This document shows, in pieces, positions 9,042 to 19,241 of a stretch of 64,000 nucleotides of DNA (position 1 is the first letter of the stretch; each line of letters begins with the position of its first letter). Made by a program: the position numbers and the translations under genes. The notes beneath the pieces are model-generated. The model made no database searches. It saw only the letters and a list, made by a program, of their open reading frames with translations, and was not told the DNA's origin. Source of the stretch: Aequorivita sp. H23M31 (GTDB lineage: Bacteria; Bacteroidota; Bacteroidia; Flavobacteriales; Flavobacteriaceae); the NCBI RefSeq assembly GCF_004022485.1, contig NZ_CP034951.1, positions 930,001 through 994,000 on the forward strand. The letters are read 5' to 3'.

Positions 9042-9389
9042 ATGTTTGAGGATGAAAATGAAGGGAAGTCATTAAGAGACTTCGAAAATGCCCCAACCTA
9101 TAAAAAGGTGATGTTAATTTGAGAGCTGGCTCGGCATATTGCGGAAATAGCCCAAAAGACTGAAACCAATTCCGATTTGGATTCGGAAAGAGATATCCTA
9201 AAAGGCTACCCTCGCTATATTATTAAGGACATCTCCACCATTGCTCCTAAAATTGCTGGAGCTTGGGGCAGCCCGATTTATGATCTGTATGTTGAAAACT
9301 TGGCCATCTTGATTCGCCACGTCGAGTATCCCGACGATTCTAACAAATCGATCTTCCAAAAGGTAAAAAACCTCGGGCTCTCTAAGTAA
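9042..9389 (+). pseudogene. Small unknown gene interrupted by an in-frame TGA
   Basis: From the ATG at 9042 the frame reads 26 codons, meets TGA at 9120-9122, then continues open in the same frame for 88 more codons to the stop at 9387-9389. The sequence on both sides of the stop has the same polar, helical character, so this looks like one protein of about 115 residues broken by a single nonsense change; TGA could derive from TGG (Trp) or CGA (Arg). A downstream restart at the ATG at 9177 would give a 70-residue product. I do not recognise the family. A sequencing error or recoding cannot be excluded. Confidence 0.6.
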
Positions 9390-9488
9390 AATTACGTTGG
9401 TATGGTTTTTTATCCCTATCCACAATCAGGACATTTGACACAAATATACGTCTCAATGTCGTGATTTTAAAGATCCTAACCTATCATG

Positions 9489-12400
9489 CTACATATTTCT
9501 TCTATACTGCCCTCCTACCTCAAATAAGGAATCTGTAATCTGCCCTAGTGAACAAACTTTCGTAGCCTCCATAAGGTGCTCAAACATGTTTTCATTATGG
9601 ATGGCAGCCCTTTGTACTCTTTCTAGTGCAGGCTTGGCTTTATCCCCATACATTTTATGAAGATTCTGCAGGGTTTCAATCTGAACTTGTTTCTCCTCTT
9701 CCGTAGCTCGGATTACTTCTGCTGGAAGTACCGTAGGTGAACCTTTGCGGCTAAGGAAAGTGTTAACGCCAATAATTGGAAATTCACCATTATGCTTTAA
9801 AGTTTCATAATAAAGACTTTCTTCCTGGATCTTGCTTCGCTGATACATGGTTTCCATGGCACCCAATACCCCACCACGTTCGGTTATGCTATCAAACTCT
9901 TTCAAAACCGCTTCCTCTACAAGATCTGTAAGCTCCTCAATAATGAAAGCTCCTTGAATGGGGTTTTCGTTTTTTGCAAGCCCTAATTCCTTATTGATAA
10001 TCAACTGGATTGCCATCGCACGTCTCACACTTTCCTCGGTAGGAGTTGTTATTGCCTCATCATAGGCATTTGTGTGAAGGGAGTTACAGTTATCATAGAT
10101 GGCATATAAAGCTTGCAATGTAGTACGGATATCATTAAAATCGATTTCTTGTGCGTGCAATGATCTTCCAGAAGTCTGTATATGGTACTTCAACATTTGG
10201 GCTCTTGGGTTTGCGCCGTATTTCTCTTTCATAGCTTTCGCCCAGATTTTACGGGCAACTCTACCAATCACAGCATATTCTGGATCTATCCCATTACTGA
10301 AGAAAAAGGAGAGATTGGGGCCAAACTCATTAATATCCATCCCACGGCTCAAATAATACTCAACATAAGTAAACCCATTGGACAGAGTAAAAGCCAATTG
10401 CGTAATCGGGTTTGCTCCTGCCTCTGCAATATGATAGCCGCTAATTGAAACGGAATAGAAATTCCGTACCTTTTTCTCAATAAAATATTCCTGCACATCG
10501 CCCATCAGTCTTAACGCAAATTCTGTGGAAAAAATACAAGTATTCTGCGCTTGGTCTTCTTTTAAAATGTCCGCCTGAACCGTCCCTCGCACTTGCTGAA
10601 GGGTTTCGTATTTTATTTTATTATAAACTTCGGTATCCAAGACCTGATCTCCAGTTACTCCCAACAGCATGAGACCTAAACCATTATTGTTTTCTGGGAG
10701 TTCACCGTGGTATTTTGGACGATCGATGCCCTTTTCCCCATATAGATTTTTAATTTTTTTCTCCACTTCATCTTCCATTCCATTTTCCTTGATGTACTTC
10801 TCACAATTTTGATCAATGGCCGCATTCATAAAGAAACCAAGTAACATGGGAGCTGGCCCATTTATTGTCATACTTACCGAAGTCATTGGATGACTAAGAT
10901 CGAATCCGGAGTACAGTTTTTTGGCATCATCCAAACAGCAAATGGAAACACCCGCATTTCCAATCTTTCCATAAATATCGGGTCTAAGGTCTGGATCATT
11001 TCCGTATAGAGTTACACTATCAAAAGCCGTAGAAAGTCTTTTGGCGGGCAGTCCACTACTCACATAATGGAATCTTCTGTTGGTTCTTTCCGGCCCTCCT
11101 TCACCCGCAAACATACGCGCAGGATCCTCTCCTGTTCTTTTAAAGGGATAGAGACCAGCGGTGTATGGAAATTCACCTGGAACATTTTCCTGTAAGATCC
11201 ATTTTAGGATATCGCCCCACGCCTGATATTTAGGCAAGGCAACTTTTGGTATTTGGGTATGGGATAAAGATTCTGTATGGGTATCGATATTAAGTTCTCT
11301 TCCTCGAACCTTAAAGCTATAAACAGGAGCCTTATATTTGTTTACTTTTTCGTCCCATTCAGTAATTACCTCCCAATTGTAAGGGTTCAAATTCAACTTT
11401 TCACGATCAAATTCCGCAAGAAGAAGTTTTATGAGATCGGAATTGTCATCTCTGCTTGTTATTGATTCAGAAATGATTCCACTTTTATCCAATTTTGGAG
11501 TGCTTCCAGAGATGGATTCCAAAGTTTTAAAAATTCCATACAACTTCTGGGCGACTTCAGATTGCTCGCTCGCTCTATTATCGTAAGCGCGATTGTTTTC
11601 GGCTATTTCAGATAAATACCGAGTTCGCGCCGGTGGAATAACATAAACCTTTTCCGACATTTCTTCAGAAATATGATAATCGCTCTTTAAATCTGAATTT
11701 GTCTTTTCGGAAATGGTATCCATAATTGCGCGGTACAATCTGTTCATTCCCGGATCGTTAAATTGGGATGCAATTGTTCCAAAAACAGGAAGCTCATCCT
11801 GAGGCGTATCCCAAAGTAAGTGATTGCGCACATATTGTTTTTTAACATCGCGCAAGGCATCCAGTGACCCTCTTTTGTCGAATTTGTTGATTGCTACCAG
11901 ATCAGCAAAATCGAGCATATCGATTTTTTCAAGCTGGGTGGCAGCTCCAAATTCGGGAGTCATTACATATAATGAAACATCGCTATGTTCTAAAATTTCG
12001 GTATCACTTTGACCAATTCCAGAAGTTTCAATAATAATAAGATCGTAATTTGCGGCTTTAAGAACCTCAATGGCCTCGGTTACATATTTCGATAGAGCCA
12101 AATTGCTCTGTCTGGTGGCTAGACTTCGCATATATACTCTTGGCGAATTGATAGCATTCATACGGATTCGATCTCCCAATAGCGCCCCGCCCGTTTTTCT
12201 TTTTGAAGGATCGACCGAAACTATACCGATTCGTTTTTCTGGAAAATCCACCAAAAACCGTCTAACAAGTTCATCGACGAGGGAAGATTTACCAGCTCCA
12301 CCTGTTCCCGTAATTCCCAAAACTGGAATGGTGCTCGTTTTATTTTTATGATGGATTTTATTTAGGGTTTCTTCCGCTACTTCCGGAAAATTCTCCGCAG

Positions 12401-12914
12401 CCGAGATAATCCTCGAAATGGCTCCAATATTTCTGTTCTCCAATTTTTTGTATTCTCCATTCAACTTATCTCCAATAGGAAAATCCGCTTGTTGGACCAA
12501 ATCGTTTATCATTCCCTGCAGTCCCATCTCTCTTCCGTCATCCGGAGAATAAATTCGGGTTATTCCATAATCCATAAGCTCTTTAATTTCGGAAGGTAGG
12601 ATTACGCCACCACCGCCGCCAAAAATCTTTATATGCCCCGCTCCACGCTCTTGCAAAAGATCGTACATATATTTAAAATACTCATTATGTCCTCCTTGAT
12701 AAGAAGTCATTGCGATAGCATTGGCATCTTCCTGAATTGCCGTATTGACCACCTCTTCTACACTTCGGTCATGACCTAAATGAATTACTTCCACACCCGT
12801 AGATTGAATAATACGACGCATAATATTGATAGCGGCATCATGACCATCAAAAAGAGAGGCGGCAGTTACAATTCGAACATTGTTCGTGGGAACATAAGGT
12901 TTTATGGATTTCAT
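9489..12914 (-). CDS. icmF: Fused isobutyryl-CoA mutase IcmF
   Basis: A 1141-residue single-chain adenosylcobalamin enzyme that interconverts isobutyryl-CoA and n-butyryl-CoA, with its own GTPase chaperone. Domain order seen: B12-binding domain (about 10-140; SLFDGHDAA with lower axial ligand His25, and SYQGGH), MeaB/ArgK-type G-protein (about 195-430; P-loop GTGGAGKS at 203-210, NKFDKRG), linker, and the TIM-barrel mutase domain in the C-terminal half. Substrate-specificity residues point to ICM rather than methylmalonyl-CoA mutase: [10 protein letters not shown] carries Phe, and [15 protein letters not shown] carries Gln where MCM has Tyr and Arg. Monocistronic, with a TAAATTTG box upstream. 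Confidence 0.93.
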   Translation of the reverse strand: MKSIKPYVPTNNVRIVTAASLFDGHDAAINIMRRIIQSTGVEVIHLGHDRSVEEVVNTAIQEDANAIAMTSYQGGHNEYFKYMYDLLQERGAGHIKIFGGGGGVILPSEIKELMDYGITRIYSPDDGREMGLQGMINDLVQQADFPIGDKLNGEYKKLENRNIGAISRIISAAENFPEVAEETLNKIHHKNKTSTIPVLGITGTGGAGKSSLVDELVRRFLVDFPEKRIGIVSVDPSKRKTGGALLGDRIRMNAINSPRVYMRSLATRQSNLALSKYVTEAIEVLKAANYDLIIIETSGIGQSDTEILEHSDVSLYVMTPEFGAATQLEKIDMLDFADLVAINKFDKRGSLDALRDVKKQYVRNHLLWDTPQDELPVFGTIASQFNDPGMNRLYRAIMDTISEKTNSDLKSDYHISEEMSEKVYVIPPARTRYLSEIAENNRAYDNRASEQSEVAQKLYGIFKTLESISGSTPKLDKSGIISESITSRDDNSDLIKLLLAEFDREKLNLNPYNWEVITEWDEKVNKYKAPVYSFKVRGRELNIDTHTESLSHTQIPKVALPKYQAWGDILKWILQENVPGEFPYTAGLYPFKRTGEDPARMFAGEGGPERTNRRFHYVSSGLPAKRLSTAFDSVTLYGNDPDLRPDIYGKIGNAGVSICCLDDAKKLYSGFDLSHPMTSVSMTINGPAPMLLGFFMNAAIDQNCEKYIKENGMEDEVEKKIKNLYGEKGIDRPKYHGELPENNNGLGLMLLGVTGDQVLDTEVYNKIKYETLQQVRGTVQADILKEDQAQNTCIFSTEFALRLMGDVQEYFIEKKVRNFYSVSISGYHIAEAGANPITQLAFTLSNGFTYVEYYLSRGMDINEFGPNLSFFFSNGIDPEYAVIGRVARKIWAKAMKEKYGANPRAQMLKYHIQTSGRSLHAQEIDFNDIRTTLQALYAIYDNCNSLHTNAYDEAITTPTEESVRRAMAIQLIINKELGLAKNENPIQGAFIIEELTDLVEEAVLKEFDSITERGGVLGAMETMYQRSKIQEESLYYETLKHNGEFPIIGVNTFLSRKGSPTVLPAEVIRATEEEKQVQIETLQNLHKMYGDKAKPALERVQRAAIHNENMFEHLMEATKVCSLGQITDSLFEVGGQYRRNM

Positions 12915-12941
12915 ACTGAATGAGTTATTTTAAAGATTCTG

Positions 12942-12949
12942 CAAATTTA
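12942..12949 (-). promoter_or_regulatory. Promoter -7 box for icmF
   Basis: Read on the minus strand this is TAAATTTG, matching TAnnTTTG, about 28 bases ahead of the icmF start codon. Confidence 0.45.
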
Positions 12950-13027
12950 GTGAAAACCTAATAGAAATGCTTGTATTCATACCGATTGCCCCAGTAAAAT
13001 ATATTAAAAATTATTGGGAGACTTCGA

Positions 13028-13035
13028 TATTTTTG
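13028..13035 (+). promoter_or_regulatory. Promoter -7 box TATTTTTG
   Basis: It matches TAnnTTTG and lies 40 bases ahead of the secreted-protein gene at 13076. Confidence 0.45.
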
Positions 13036-13075
13036 TATATTGCATTATCAATTATAAACCTTAAAACGATATATT

Positions 13076-14029
13076 ATGAAAAAAATTTACCTTTTAGCAC
13101 TGACTCTTGGTGCATTTACCTTTACTCAAGCGCAAGTGGAGTATCAAGATAACTTTGACTCCTACAATGAAGGTCCTATTTCAACACAAAATCCTAATTG
13201 GAGAACTTGGTCAGGAACCCCGGCTCCTGGTGAGGACGCCTTTGTACAGTCTGAATATTCCCGCTCTCCCGATAATTCTCTATGGATTGATGACTCAGGA
13301 ATTATGGATCCAATCTTTTTAATTCCATCCGCGCCTACTAGTGGAATGTATACTGTTCAATGGTATTCTTATATTCCTGCTGGAAAATCGGGATATTTTA
13401 ACATGCAGGCAAAATTAACTGCCCCTGGACAAGATTGGAATCAAAATTTAATGGGTGGAAACGTATATTTTAACTGTTTTGATGATGCTACCGGTAATGG
13501 TGGTGACATGAACGGACAAGGTGGAGTAGCTGGTACTATTGACTGTTCTGCTTTTGAAGCTGTTTTCTTCTACCCAGAAGATGAGTGGTTTAAAGTTACC
13601 TGTCTTTATGACCTTGATGCAGAAACTTGGGCAATGTATATAAACGACACCCTACAATTTCAAGGCTATCCATTCGAATTTGGCGCATATAATTTTGAAG
13701 AACTTGCAGGACTTGATTTTTATTCAGCTAGCTCCAATAACGAAATGTATATTGATGATTTTACAGCGGGAGTTGGAGTTTTGAGCACTGAAAACTTCGT
13801 ACCTGAAGTATTCTCTGTATATCCAAACCCTGTAAAAGATATCTTGAACATAAGCTCTAAAGTAGCCGTTGATCAAGTAGTGGTTTATGATATCTTAGGA
13901 AAAGTTGTTTTACAGGCAAATCCTGGAAAAATTTCTCCAGCTATCGATATGTCCTCTTTATCTTCAGGAACTTATATGGTAAAAGTAAAAATTGGAAACA
14001 ATTCGAAAATCGTGAAAATCGTAAAGTAG
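13076..14029 (+). CDS. Secreted protein with type IX secretion sorting domain
   Basis: A 317-residue extracellular protein. A Sec signal peptide ends at TQAQ (about residue 20). Residues about 22-235 look like a beta-sandwich of the LamG/concanavalin type (DNFDSYNEGP at the start, YIDDFTAG at the end), a fold usually linked to carbohydrate or adhesion roles. Residues about 245-317 are a classic type A C-terminal domain (FSVYPNPVKDILNISS, VYDILGKVV, SSGTYMVKV, ending KIVKIVK) that directs export through the T9SS and cleavage at the surface. No catalytic site was recognised. Confidence 0.85.
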   Translation: MKKIYLLALTLGAFTFTQAQVEYQDNFDSYNEGPISTQNPNWRTWSGTPAPGEDAFVQSEYSRSPDNSLWIDDSGIMDPIFLIPSAPTSGMYTVQWYSYIPAGKSGYFNMQAKLTAPGQDWNQNLMGGNVYFNCFDDATGNGGDMNGQGGVAGTIDCSAFEAVFFYPEDEWFKVTCLYDLDAETWAMYINDTLQFQGYPFEFGAYNFEELAGLDFYSASSNNEMYIDDFTAGVGVLSTENFVPEVFSVYPNPVKDILNISSKVAVDQVVVYDILGKVVLQANPGKISPAIDMSSLSSGTYMVKVKIGNNSKIVKIVK

Positions 14030-14049
14030 TGTTATCATTACAATCAATT

Positions 14050-14082
14050 AAAAGACCTTTCTTCGCGAAGGGTCTTTTTTTT
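14050..14082 (+). terminator. Rho-independent terminator
   Basis: The stem AAAGACCTTTC pairs with GAAGGGTCTTT (one G-U) and is followed by nine T. It ends the secreted-protein gene. Confidence 0.85.
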
Positions 14083-14090
14083 TATCTTTG
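14083..14090 (+). promoter_or_regulatory. Promoter -7 box TATCTTTG abutting the terminator
   Basis: It matches TAnnTTTG directly after the T-run. The expected start of transcription (about 14097) excludes the in-frame TTG at 14088 as a start and supports ATG 14109 for the DUF4197 gene. Confidence 0.5.
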
Positions 14091-14108
14091 AAAGCAAAAC
14101 TATACCTC

Positions 14109-14810
14109 ATGCTCTATAAAAAGATTTTTCTTTTCTTTTCAATTCTAACCTTGGTCTCTTGTGCAGAATTACAACAAGTAGTCAATAATATGCCCGCTCA
14201 AATAGATCCAGCTACAATCGCAAGCGGACTTCGGCAAGCGTTAGATTTCGGAATTGATAAACAGGTATCCAAACTGGCCAAAAAAGATGGTTTCTATAAA
14301 AACCAGATGGTCAAGATCCTATTGCCACAAGAATTACAAAAAGTAGATCAGACCCTTCGGGATATCGGACTTGGTAGTTTGGCAGATGAAGGGTTAAAAG
14401 TACTGAACAGCGCTGCCGAAGATGCCGTAAAGGAGGCAACTCCCATTTTCGTAAAAGCCGTAAAGGACATAACATTCAATGATGCCAAAACCATTTTAAT
14501 GGGACCAGACAACGCTGCAACTCGATATCTGGAACAACGGACAGACAAATCACTTTACGAAAAATTCAATCCTGTGATCAAGCATTCCTTTTCTAAAGTG
14601 GGAGCCGATCAAATTTGGAGCAATATTATAAACAGATACAACGCCGTTCCATTCGTTACAAAGGTAAATCCAGATCTTACCGATTATGTTACCCAGGAAG
14701 CTTTAAAGGGAGTGTATACAATGATTGCGGTAGAAGAAAAAGATATCCGCAACAACATCAACGCACGATCTACTGCCCTACTGAAAAAGGTTTTTGCCCT
14801 TCAAGATTAA
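14109..14810 (+). CDS. DUF4197 lipoprotein
   Basis: A 233-residue lipoprotein of the DUF4197 family. The start is set at ATG 14109, giving a short signal (ILTLVSC lipobox, Cys about 18); the longer in-frame TTG lies inside the promoter. The body is alpha-helical, beginning with LQQ.. and a GLRQALDFGIDKQV segment, with the family's PQELQKVDQTLRDIGLG and TRYLEQRTDKSLYEKFNPVI stretches. Family function is unknown; the lipobox implies the periplasmic face of a membrane. Confidence 0.82.
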   Translation: MLYKKIFLFFSILTLVSCAELQQVVNNMPAQIDPATIASGLRQALDFGIDKQVSKLAKKDGFYKNQMVKILLPQELQKVDQTLRDIGLGSLADEGLKVLNSAAEDAVKEATPIFVKAVKDITFNDAKTILMGPDNAATRYLEQRTDKSLYEKFNPVIKHSFSKVGADQIWSNIINRYNAVPFVTKVNPDLTDYVTQEALKGVYTMIAVEEKDIRNNINARSTALLKKVFALQD

Positions 14811-14940
14811 TTGATCATAGTTTCTTTCTTAAGGAAACATTTAAGGTAATAAGTTCTGTTTTTGAGTACAGTTTAAACATAATAACAAACTTTATTAAAG
14901 CTTTAACCTAACCTTAATATCCTATTAGCTAGCAACCTAG

Positions 14941-14948
14941 TATTTTTG
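14941..14948 (+). promoter_or_regulatory. Promoter -7 box TATTTTTG
   Basis: It matches TAnnTTTG, 20 bases ahead of the ATG at 14968. Confidence 0.45.
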
Positions 14949-14967
14949 AAATCAAAATTTCGAAGAT

Positions 14968-15147
14968 ATGTTAGGCTGGTTTAAAAAAAAATCGAAGCTT
15001 GAGACATTGAAGGCCCATTACCGGGATTTAATGAAAAAATCCTACGAAGCTTCACCAAATAATCCTGAGAAAAGTGAAAGAGCACATCGTCAGGCGGATA
15101 AAATTTTTGAAGAGATTAAATACTTGTCCCTAAACAATGGAGAATAA
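14968..15147 (+). CDS. Lacal_2735-type small conserved protein
   Basis: A 59-residue charged helical protein starting MLGWFKKKSKLETL, with HYRDLMKKSYE and ending in EEIKYLSLNNGE. This pattern (MFGLFKKK start, Lys-rich first helix, a short linker, a second helix with xADKIFEEI) resembles the small Lacal_2735 family widespread in Flavobacteriaceae, whose role is unknown. It has its own promoter box. Confidence 0.7.
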   Translation: MLGWFKKKSKLETLKAHYRDLMKKSYEASPNNPEKSERAHRQADKIFEEIKYLSLNNGE

Positions 15148-15258
15148 TACTTTTTAAAATTTCGCAACCTCCTCCCTGTCAAAAGTCATTTTTTATCGCA
15201 ATTTGAAATACATCTTTATTTTAGAAAAAAAAGATGTAAGATATTTTTTTGAAAAATC

Positions 15259-16080
15259 CTATAACCATTCCTCCAAAATCGCTTCCATTTCCTTTTGCAA
15301 ACGTGAAGCTTCCTTGCCCGCTGCCTCTGCAAAGTCCGATGCTTTTGATGCATAAATAATTCCTCTGGAAGAATTTACCAATAAGCCAACATCAGGAGAA
15401 AGTCCATATTTACAAACATCCTGGAGGTTTCCACCTTGTGCTCCTATTCCTGGAACAAGCAGAAAAGCTTTGGGAACAATTTTTCGGATCTCCTTAAAAT
15501 ATTCCGCTTTGGTTGCCCCTACCACATACATCAATTGCTCACTATTTTTCCAAGATTTAGAAGTTTCCAAAACCTCTTGATATAGAAATTTACCATTCAT
15601 TTTTTTTGTCTGAAAGTCGTAAGCACCCTCGTTGGAAGTCAATGCCAGTAAAATAGCATGCTTATTGGGAAAATCTAAAAAAGGCTCTACGGAATCGCGT
15701 CCCATATATGGTGCAATGGTAATTGAATCAAAGTTTAAAGTCTCCAAAAATGCTTTGGCATACATACTGGCAGTGTTGCCTATATCCCCTCTTTTGGCAT
15801 CGGCTATGGTAAAAATTGAAGGATAATTTTGGTTCAAATATTCAATGGTCCGCTCCAGAGATTTCCAGCCCTTTAAACCATAAGCTTCATAAAAAGCAAT
15901 ATTCGGCTTGTAAGCAACGGCATACTGATGCGTGGCATCGATAATCCCTTTATTAAACGAAAAAATAGGATCTTCTTCTTCTAAAAGAAAAGACGGAATT
16001 TTATCGAGATCCACATCAAGGCCGATGCAGAGAAAGGATTTTTTTCTTTTTATTTCAAAAACTAATTGGTCAGTAGTCAT
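15259..16080 (-). CDS. pyrF: Orotidine 5'-phosphate decarboxylase
   Basis: A 273-residue cytoplasmic enzyme that decarboxylates OMP to UMP in pyrimidine synthesis. It belongs to the longer type-2 PyrF clade common in Bacteroidota. Seen: [13 protein letters not shown] near the N-terminus, the catalytic [11 protein letters not shown] block (about residues 93-103), [12 protein letters not shown], and the phosphate-binding end VPGIGAQGG with LLVNSSRGI. It lies downstream of prfA on the same strand, 196 bases away, with a palindrome and 7-bp tandem repeats between, so co-transcription is possible but not obvious. Confidence 0.94.
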   Translation of the reverse strand: MTTDQLVFEIKRKKSFLCIGLDVDLDKIPSFLLEEEDPIFSFNKGIIDATHQYAVAYKPNIAFYEAYGLKGWKSLERTIEYLNQNYPSIFTIADAKRGDIGNTASMYAKAFLETLNFDSITIAPYMGRDSVEPFLDFPNKHAILLALTSNEGAYDFQTKKMNGKFLYQEVLETSKSWKNSEQLMYVVGATKAEYFKEIRKIVPKAFLLVPGIGAQGGNLQDVCKYGLSPDVGLLVNSSRGIIYASKASDFAEAAGKEASRLQKEMEAILEEWL

Positions 16081-16141
16081 TGTGCTAAAATTTATATTCG
16101 TCGATTATATGAAGTAGAATACAAAACCTAGGATGGTAGGA

Positions 16142-16155
16142 TCCGCCACGGCGGA
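16142..16155. repeat. Palindrome TCCGCC-AC-GGCGGA
   Basis: A GC-rich perfect palindrome between prfA and pyrF, out of keeping with its AT-rich surroundings. It resembles dispersed REP-like elements, though only one copy is visible here. Confidence 0.4.
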
Positions 16156-16245
16156 CAGGCGTATGTCATAGGACGCATAGTTATAAAATTGATATTACTT
16201 CCGTGAAGGATTAATTTATTCCTACGTGTGTCTGCCGATAGGATA

Positions 16246-16269
16246 GTCTTACGTCTTATGTCTTAAGTC
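16246..16269. repeat. Short 7-bp tandem repeat (GTCTTAn)
   Basis: Three consecutive units GTCTTAC, GTCTTAT, GTCTTAA plus GTC, ending just past the prfA stop codon. Confidence 0.5.
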
Positions 16270-16276
16270 ATTTCAA

Positions 16277-17353
16277 TTAAAATGCCTCCCCTGTATCTCT
16301 CAATTTCTCTGTATTATGAACCAAGTGAAGTTCATCTACAATTTCCTGAATATCCCCATTCATTATATTTCCTAGGTTGTAAAGGGTCAGGTTTATTCTA
16401 TGGTCGGTTACCCTTCCTTGTGAATAATTATAGGTGCGGATTTTGGCACTTCGGTCTCCACTGGTGACCATAGAACCTCTTTTGGCGGCATCTTCAGCTT
16501 GTTTTTTAGCCAACTCCATATCATAAAGCCTAGATCGAAGTACCTTAAAAGCTTTTTCCTTATTTTTATGTTGCGATTTCTGATCCTGGCATTGTGCTAC
16601 GATTCCCGTAGGAATGTGGGTAAGCCTAACCGCCGAATAAGTGGTGTTTACAGACTGGCCGCCGGGTCCTGAGGAACAGAAGAAATCCACGCGAACATCC
16701 TTTGGATTTATTTCAATATCAAATTCTTCAGCTTCGGGAAAAACCATCACGGTTGCTGCACTGGTATGAACCCTTCCTTGTGTTTCGGTTTGCGGAACCC
16801 GTTGTACACGATGCACTCCAGCTTCAAATTTTAGGGTGCCATAAACATCATCGCCCTCTATTTCCAAATGGATTTCCTTAAACCCGCCGTTGGTGCCCTC
16901 ATTAAAGTCCATTATATTGGTTTTCCAACCTTTGCTTTCGCAATATTTGGTGTACATCCTAAAGAGATCTCCCGCAAATATACTTGCCTCATCGCCACCG
17001 GTTCCGGCCCGAATTTCCATTACGGCATTTTTGGAATCCTCGGGATCTTTCGGAATGAGAAGAAATTTTACCTCTTCCTCCAAAACAGGCAAACGTTCTT
17101 GCGCTTCGTCAAGTTGTAGTTTAGCCATCTCAACCATTTCGGCATCACTCCCGTCCGAAATTATTTCTTGGGCTTCCTCAATATTATTGGTAAGTTCCAG
17201 GAATTCCGCACGTTTTTCCATCAGTACCCGCAAATCCTTGTATTCCTTGTTAAGCTCGATATACCGCTTCTGATCGCTGATTACATCTGGCTGTATAATA
17301 AGATCGCTAATCTCGTCGAAACGTTGTTTAATTATGTGAAGTCTCTCTAACAT
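16277..17353 (-). CDS. prfA: Peptide chain release factor 1
   Basis: A 358-residue release factor that reads UAA and UAG and hydrolyses peptidyl-tRNA. The GGQ motif is in [20 protein letters not shown] (about residues 230-249). The codon-recognition tripeptide is PQT (in [17 protein letters not shown]), taking the place of the PAT of E. coli; that P-x-T form identifies RF1 rather than RF2. Length is normal. It is divergent from the restriction cassette, which begins within about 230 bases of its start codon. Confidence 0.95.
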   Translation of the reverse strand: MLERLHIIKQRFDEISDLIIQPDVISDQKRYIELNKEYKDLRVLMEKRAEFLELTNNIEEAQEIISDGSDAEMVEMAKLQLDEAQERLPVLEEEVKFLLIPKDPEDSKNAVMEIRAGTGGDEASIFAGDLFRMYTKYCESKGWKTNIMDFNEGTNGGFKEIHLEIEGDDVYGTLKFEAGVHRVQRVPQTETQGRVHTSAATVMVFPEAEEFDIEINPKDVRVDFFCSSGPGGQSVNTTYSAVRLTHIPTGIVAQCQDQKSQHKNKEKAFKVLRSRLYDMELAKKQAEDAAKRGSMVTSGDRSAKIRTYNYSQGRVTDHRINLTLYNLGNIMNGDIQEIVDELHLVHNTEKLRDTGEAF

Positions 17354-17665
17354 ATAGGTTTTATAATGGCTGCAAAGCTACAATTTTTTGAGCGAAATCT
17401 TTTTGTAGAAAACCGTAGTTAGATAAATATAATATTGTTTTGAACTACACTATAGCATTATTACATTTTCAAATTTCTGAATTTCCTAAATACGGAATTG
17501 CAAACTAATTTCGATTATATTTGGGAAACGACCTTTGGATTGGAATTTATAAGCGAAATAAACGCCATAATTTCGTTTATATAGACGTTAGCTACAATAT
17601 AGATCGAATTCATAAACTCGATGAAAATCACGACATTTGTTTAAAATAAAAACTGAAATGATAAA

Positions 17666-18544
17666 ATGGAGATAAAGACAGAAATAAAACTTGGGGACAG
17701 TAAGAATATTTTAAAGAAATTGGATGATAACTCAGTGGATTTGATTTTTACTTCCCCGCCATATGCTGACCAAAGAAAAAGTACTTATGGAGGAATTCAC
17801 CCCGACAAATATGTGGAATGGTTTTTACCCATTTCCGAGGAATTATTAAGAGTTTTGAAACCATCAGGAACTTTTGTCCTTAACATAAAGGAAAAAGTAG
17901 TTAAGGGAGAGAGAAGTACTTATGTGATGGAATTAATTATTGCAATGCGAAAGCAAGGATGGTTTTGGACAGAGGAATTTATTTGGCATAAAAAAAACGC
18001 TTTCCCAGGGAAATGGCCTAATCGATTTAGAGACTCTTGGGAGAGACTTCTGCAATTTAACAAGAGCAAAAAATTTAATATGTATCAAAAGGAAGTTATG
18101 GTACCAATGGGAGATTGGGCTAAGACCAGACTTAAAAATTTAAGCGAAACAGATAAAAGAAGAGACGAATCTAAGGTTGGAAGTGGGTTTGGAAAGAATA
18201 TTTCAAACTGGGTTGATAGAGATATGGCTTATCCTACAAACGTTTTACATTTAGCCACAGAATGTAATAATAAAAACCACAGTGCAGCTTTTCCCGAAGC
18301 ATTACCTGAATGGTTCATTAAACTATTTACAAAACCAGAAGATATTGTACTCGACCCTTTTATGGGTTCAGGTACAACCAATTTTGTAGCACAAAGAATG
18401 AATAGAAATTCTATTGGCATAGAAATTCTACCTGAATATTATCAAAGAGTGAAAGACCAATTAGAACCAACTAAATTATTATTATTAGAGCCAGATGACG
18501 AATATGAATCAATTAAACTTAACAGACGTCACGCAGTACGTTGA
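17666..18544 (+). CDS. Type II DNA methyltransferase (beta class, probably N4-cytosine)
   Basis: A 292-residue site-specific methyltransferase. The catalytic motif IV, DLIFTSPPYADQ, is near the N-terminus (about residues 26-37) and the AdoMet-binding motif I, DPFMGSGTT (about 230-238), near the C-terminus, which is the beta-class order. The TSPPY form is typical of N4-cytosine enzymes, but N6-adenine activity cannot be ruled out. The middle region is the target-recognition part; its site is unknown. Its 3' end overlaps the restriction gene by 50 bases, so the pair is co-transcribed and translationally linked. Confidence 0.88.
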   Translation: MEIKTEIKLGDSKNILKKLDDNSVDLIFTSPPYADQRKSTYGGIHPDKYVEWFLPISEELLRVLKPSGTFVLNIKEKVVKGERSTYVMELIIAMRKQGWFWTEEFIWHKKNAFPGKWPNRFRDSWERLLQFNKSKKFNMYQKEVMVPMGDWAKTRLKNLSETDKRRDESKVGSGFGKNISNWVDRDMAYPTNVLHLATECNNKNHSAAFPEALPEWFIKLFTKPEDIVLDPFMGSGTTNFVAQRMNRNSIGIEILPEYYQRVKDQLEPTKLLLLEPDDEYESIKLNRRHAVR

Positions 18545-19241
18545 AGAAAATATTGGAACTTTCCACCAAAAAAGGATAGAACGATTAAAAAAACTCAAAC
18601 TTAAAACAGTTTTAAAAAAGAAAAACCCATATCTTTTTAGAGCAAAACATTTATTCACTGCTGACGAAATAGTTCGAGGAATTGCAGATGCTTATATATC
18701 TTCTGGAGAAGAAACTATTTTCGGAGACTGGCTCGAAGGTCTTGCCATATTTATAAATCAAAAAGTTTATGGTGGATGGAAATCGGGAATTCCAAATATT
18801 GATTTAGAATTTGACAAAAATAATATTCGGTATATCTTAAATATAAAATCTGGACCTAATTGGGGGAATAGTAGTCAAATTTCTAAAATGAAGTCCGATT
18901 TCAAAACTGCTCAAAGAACTTTAAGGACAAGTAATTCTAATTTAATGGTGGTTTCAATCAATGGTTGTTGTTATGGAATTGATAATCGACCAGATAAAGG
19001 GGATTATTTTAAATATTGTGGTCAAGAGTTTTGGGAATTTATTTCTGGCGACAAAAATTTATATACGGAAATAATTGAACCTCTTGGACATAAATCAAAA
19101 GAGAGAAATGACGAATTTATGGAGTCATATTCTAATATGATTAATAAATTTACGAGGGATTTTATTAAAGATTTCTGTAAACCTAATGGGGAAATTGATT
19201 GGATAAAATTAGTCGAATTTAACTCCAAGAAAAGAACGTAG
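18495..19241 (+). CDS. Type II restriction endonuclease, PmeII-like
   Basis: A 248-residue protein whose central blocks KKNPYLFRAKH, EETIFGDWLEGLAIF, YGGWKSGIPNIDLEF and NIKSGPNWGNSSQ match my memory of the PmeII-type restriction endonuclease family. The last two probably form the metal site of a PD-(D/E)xK nuclease (Asp in IDLEF, Lys in NIKSG, with a helix Glu from GDWLEG). It starts inside the methyltransferase gene (ATG 18495, or ATG 18504) in another frame, a usual R-M arrangement that delays nuclease expression behind the methylase. The recognition sequence should be that of the partner and is unknown. Confidence 0.8.
   Translation: MTNMNQLNLTDVTQYVEENIGTFHQKRIERLKKLKLKTVLKKKNPYLFRAKHLFTADEIVRGIADAYISSGEETIFGDWLEGLAIFINQKVYGGWKSGIPNIDLEFDKNNIRYILNIKSGPNWGNSSQISKMKSDFKTAQRTLRTSNSNLMVVSINGCCYGIDNRPDKGDYFKYCGQEFWEFISGDKNLYTEIIEPLGHKSKERNDEFMESYSNMINKFTRDFIKDFCKPNGEIDWIKLVEFNSKKRT

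Noticed and set aside
14088..14108. A TTG start for the DUF4197 gene
   Set aside because: It overlaps the TATCTTTG promoter box right after the upstream terminator; ATG 14109 gives a normal lipoprotein signal.
17491..17587. A short frame ending at TAG just before ACGTTAGC (contains FDYIWETTFGLEF)
   Set aside because: No start codon and only about 40 codons; could be the tail of an earlier cassette gene but too weak to call.
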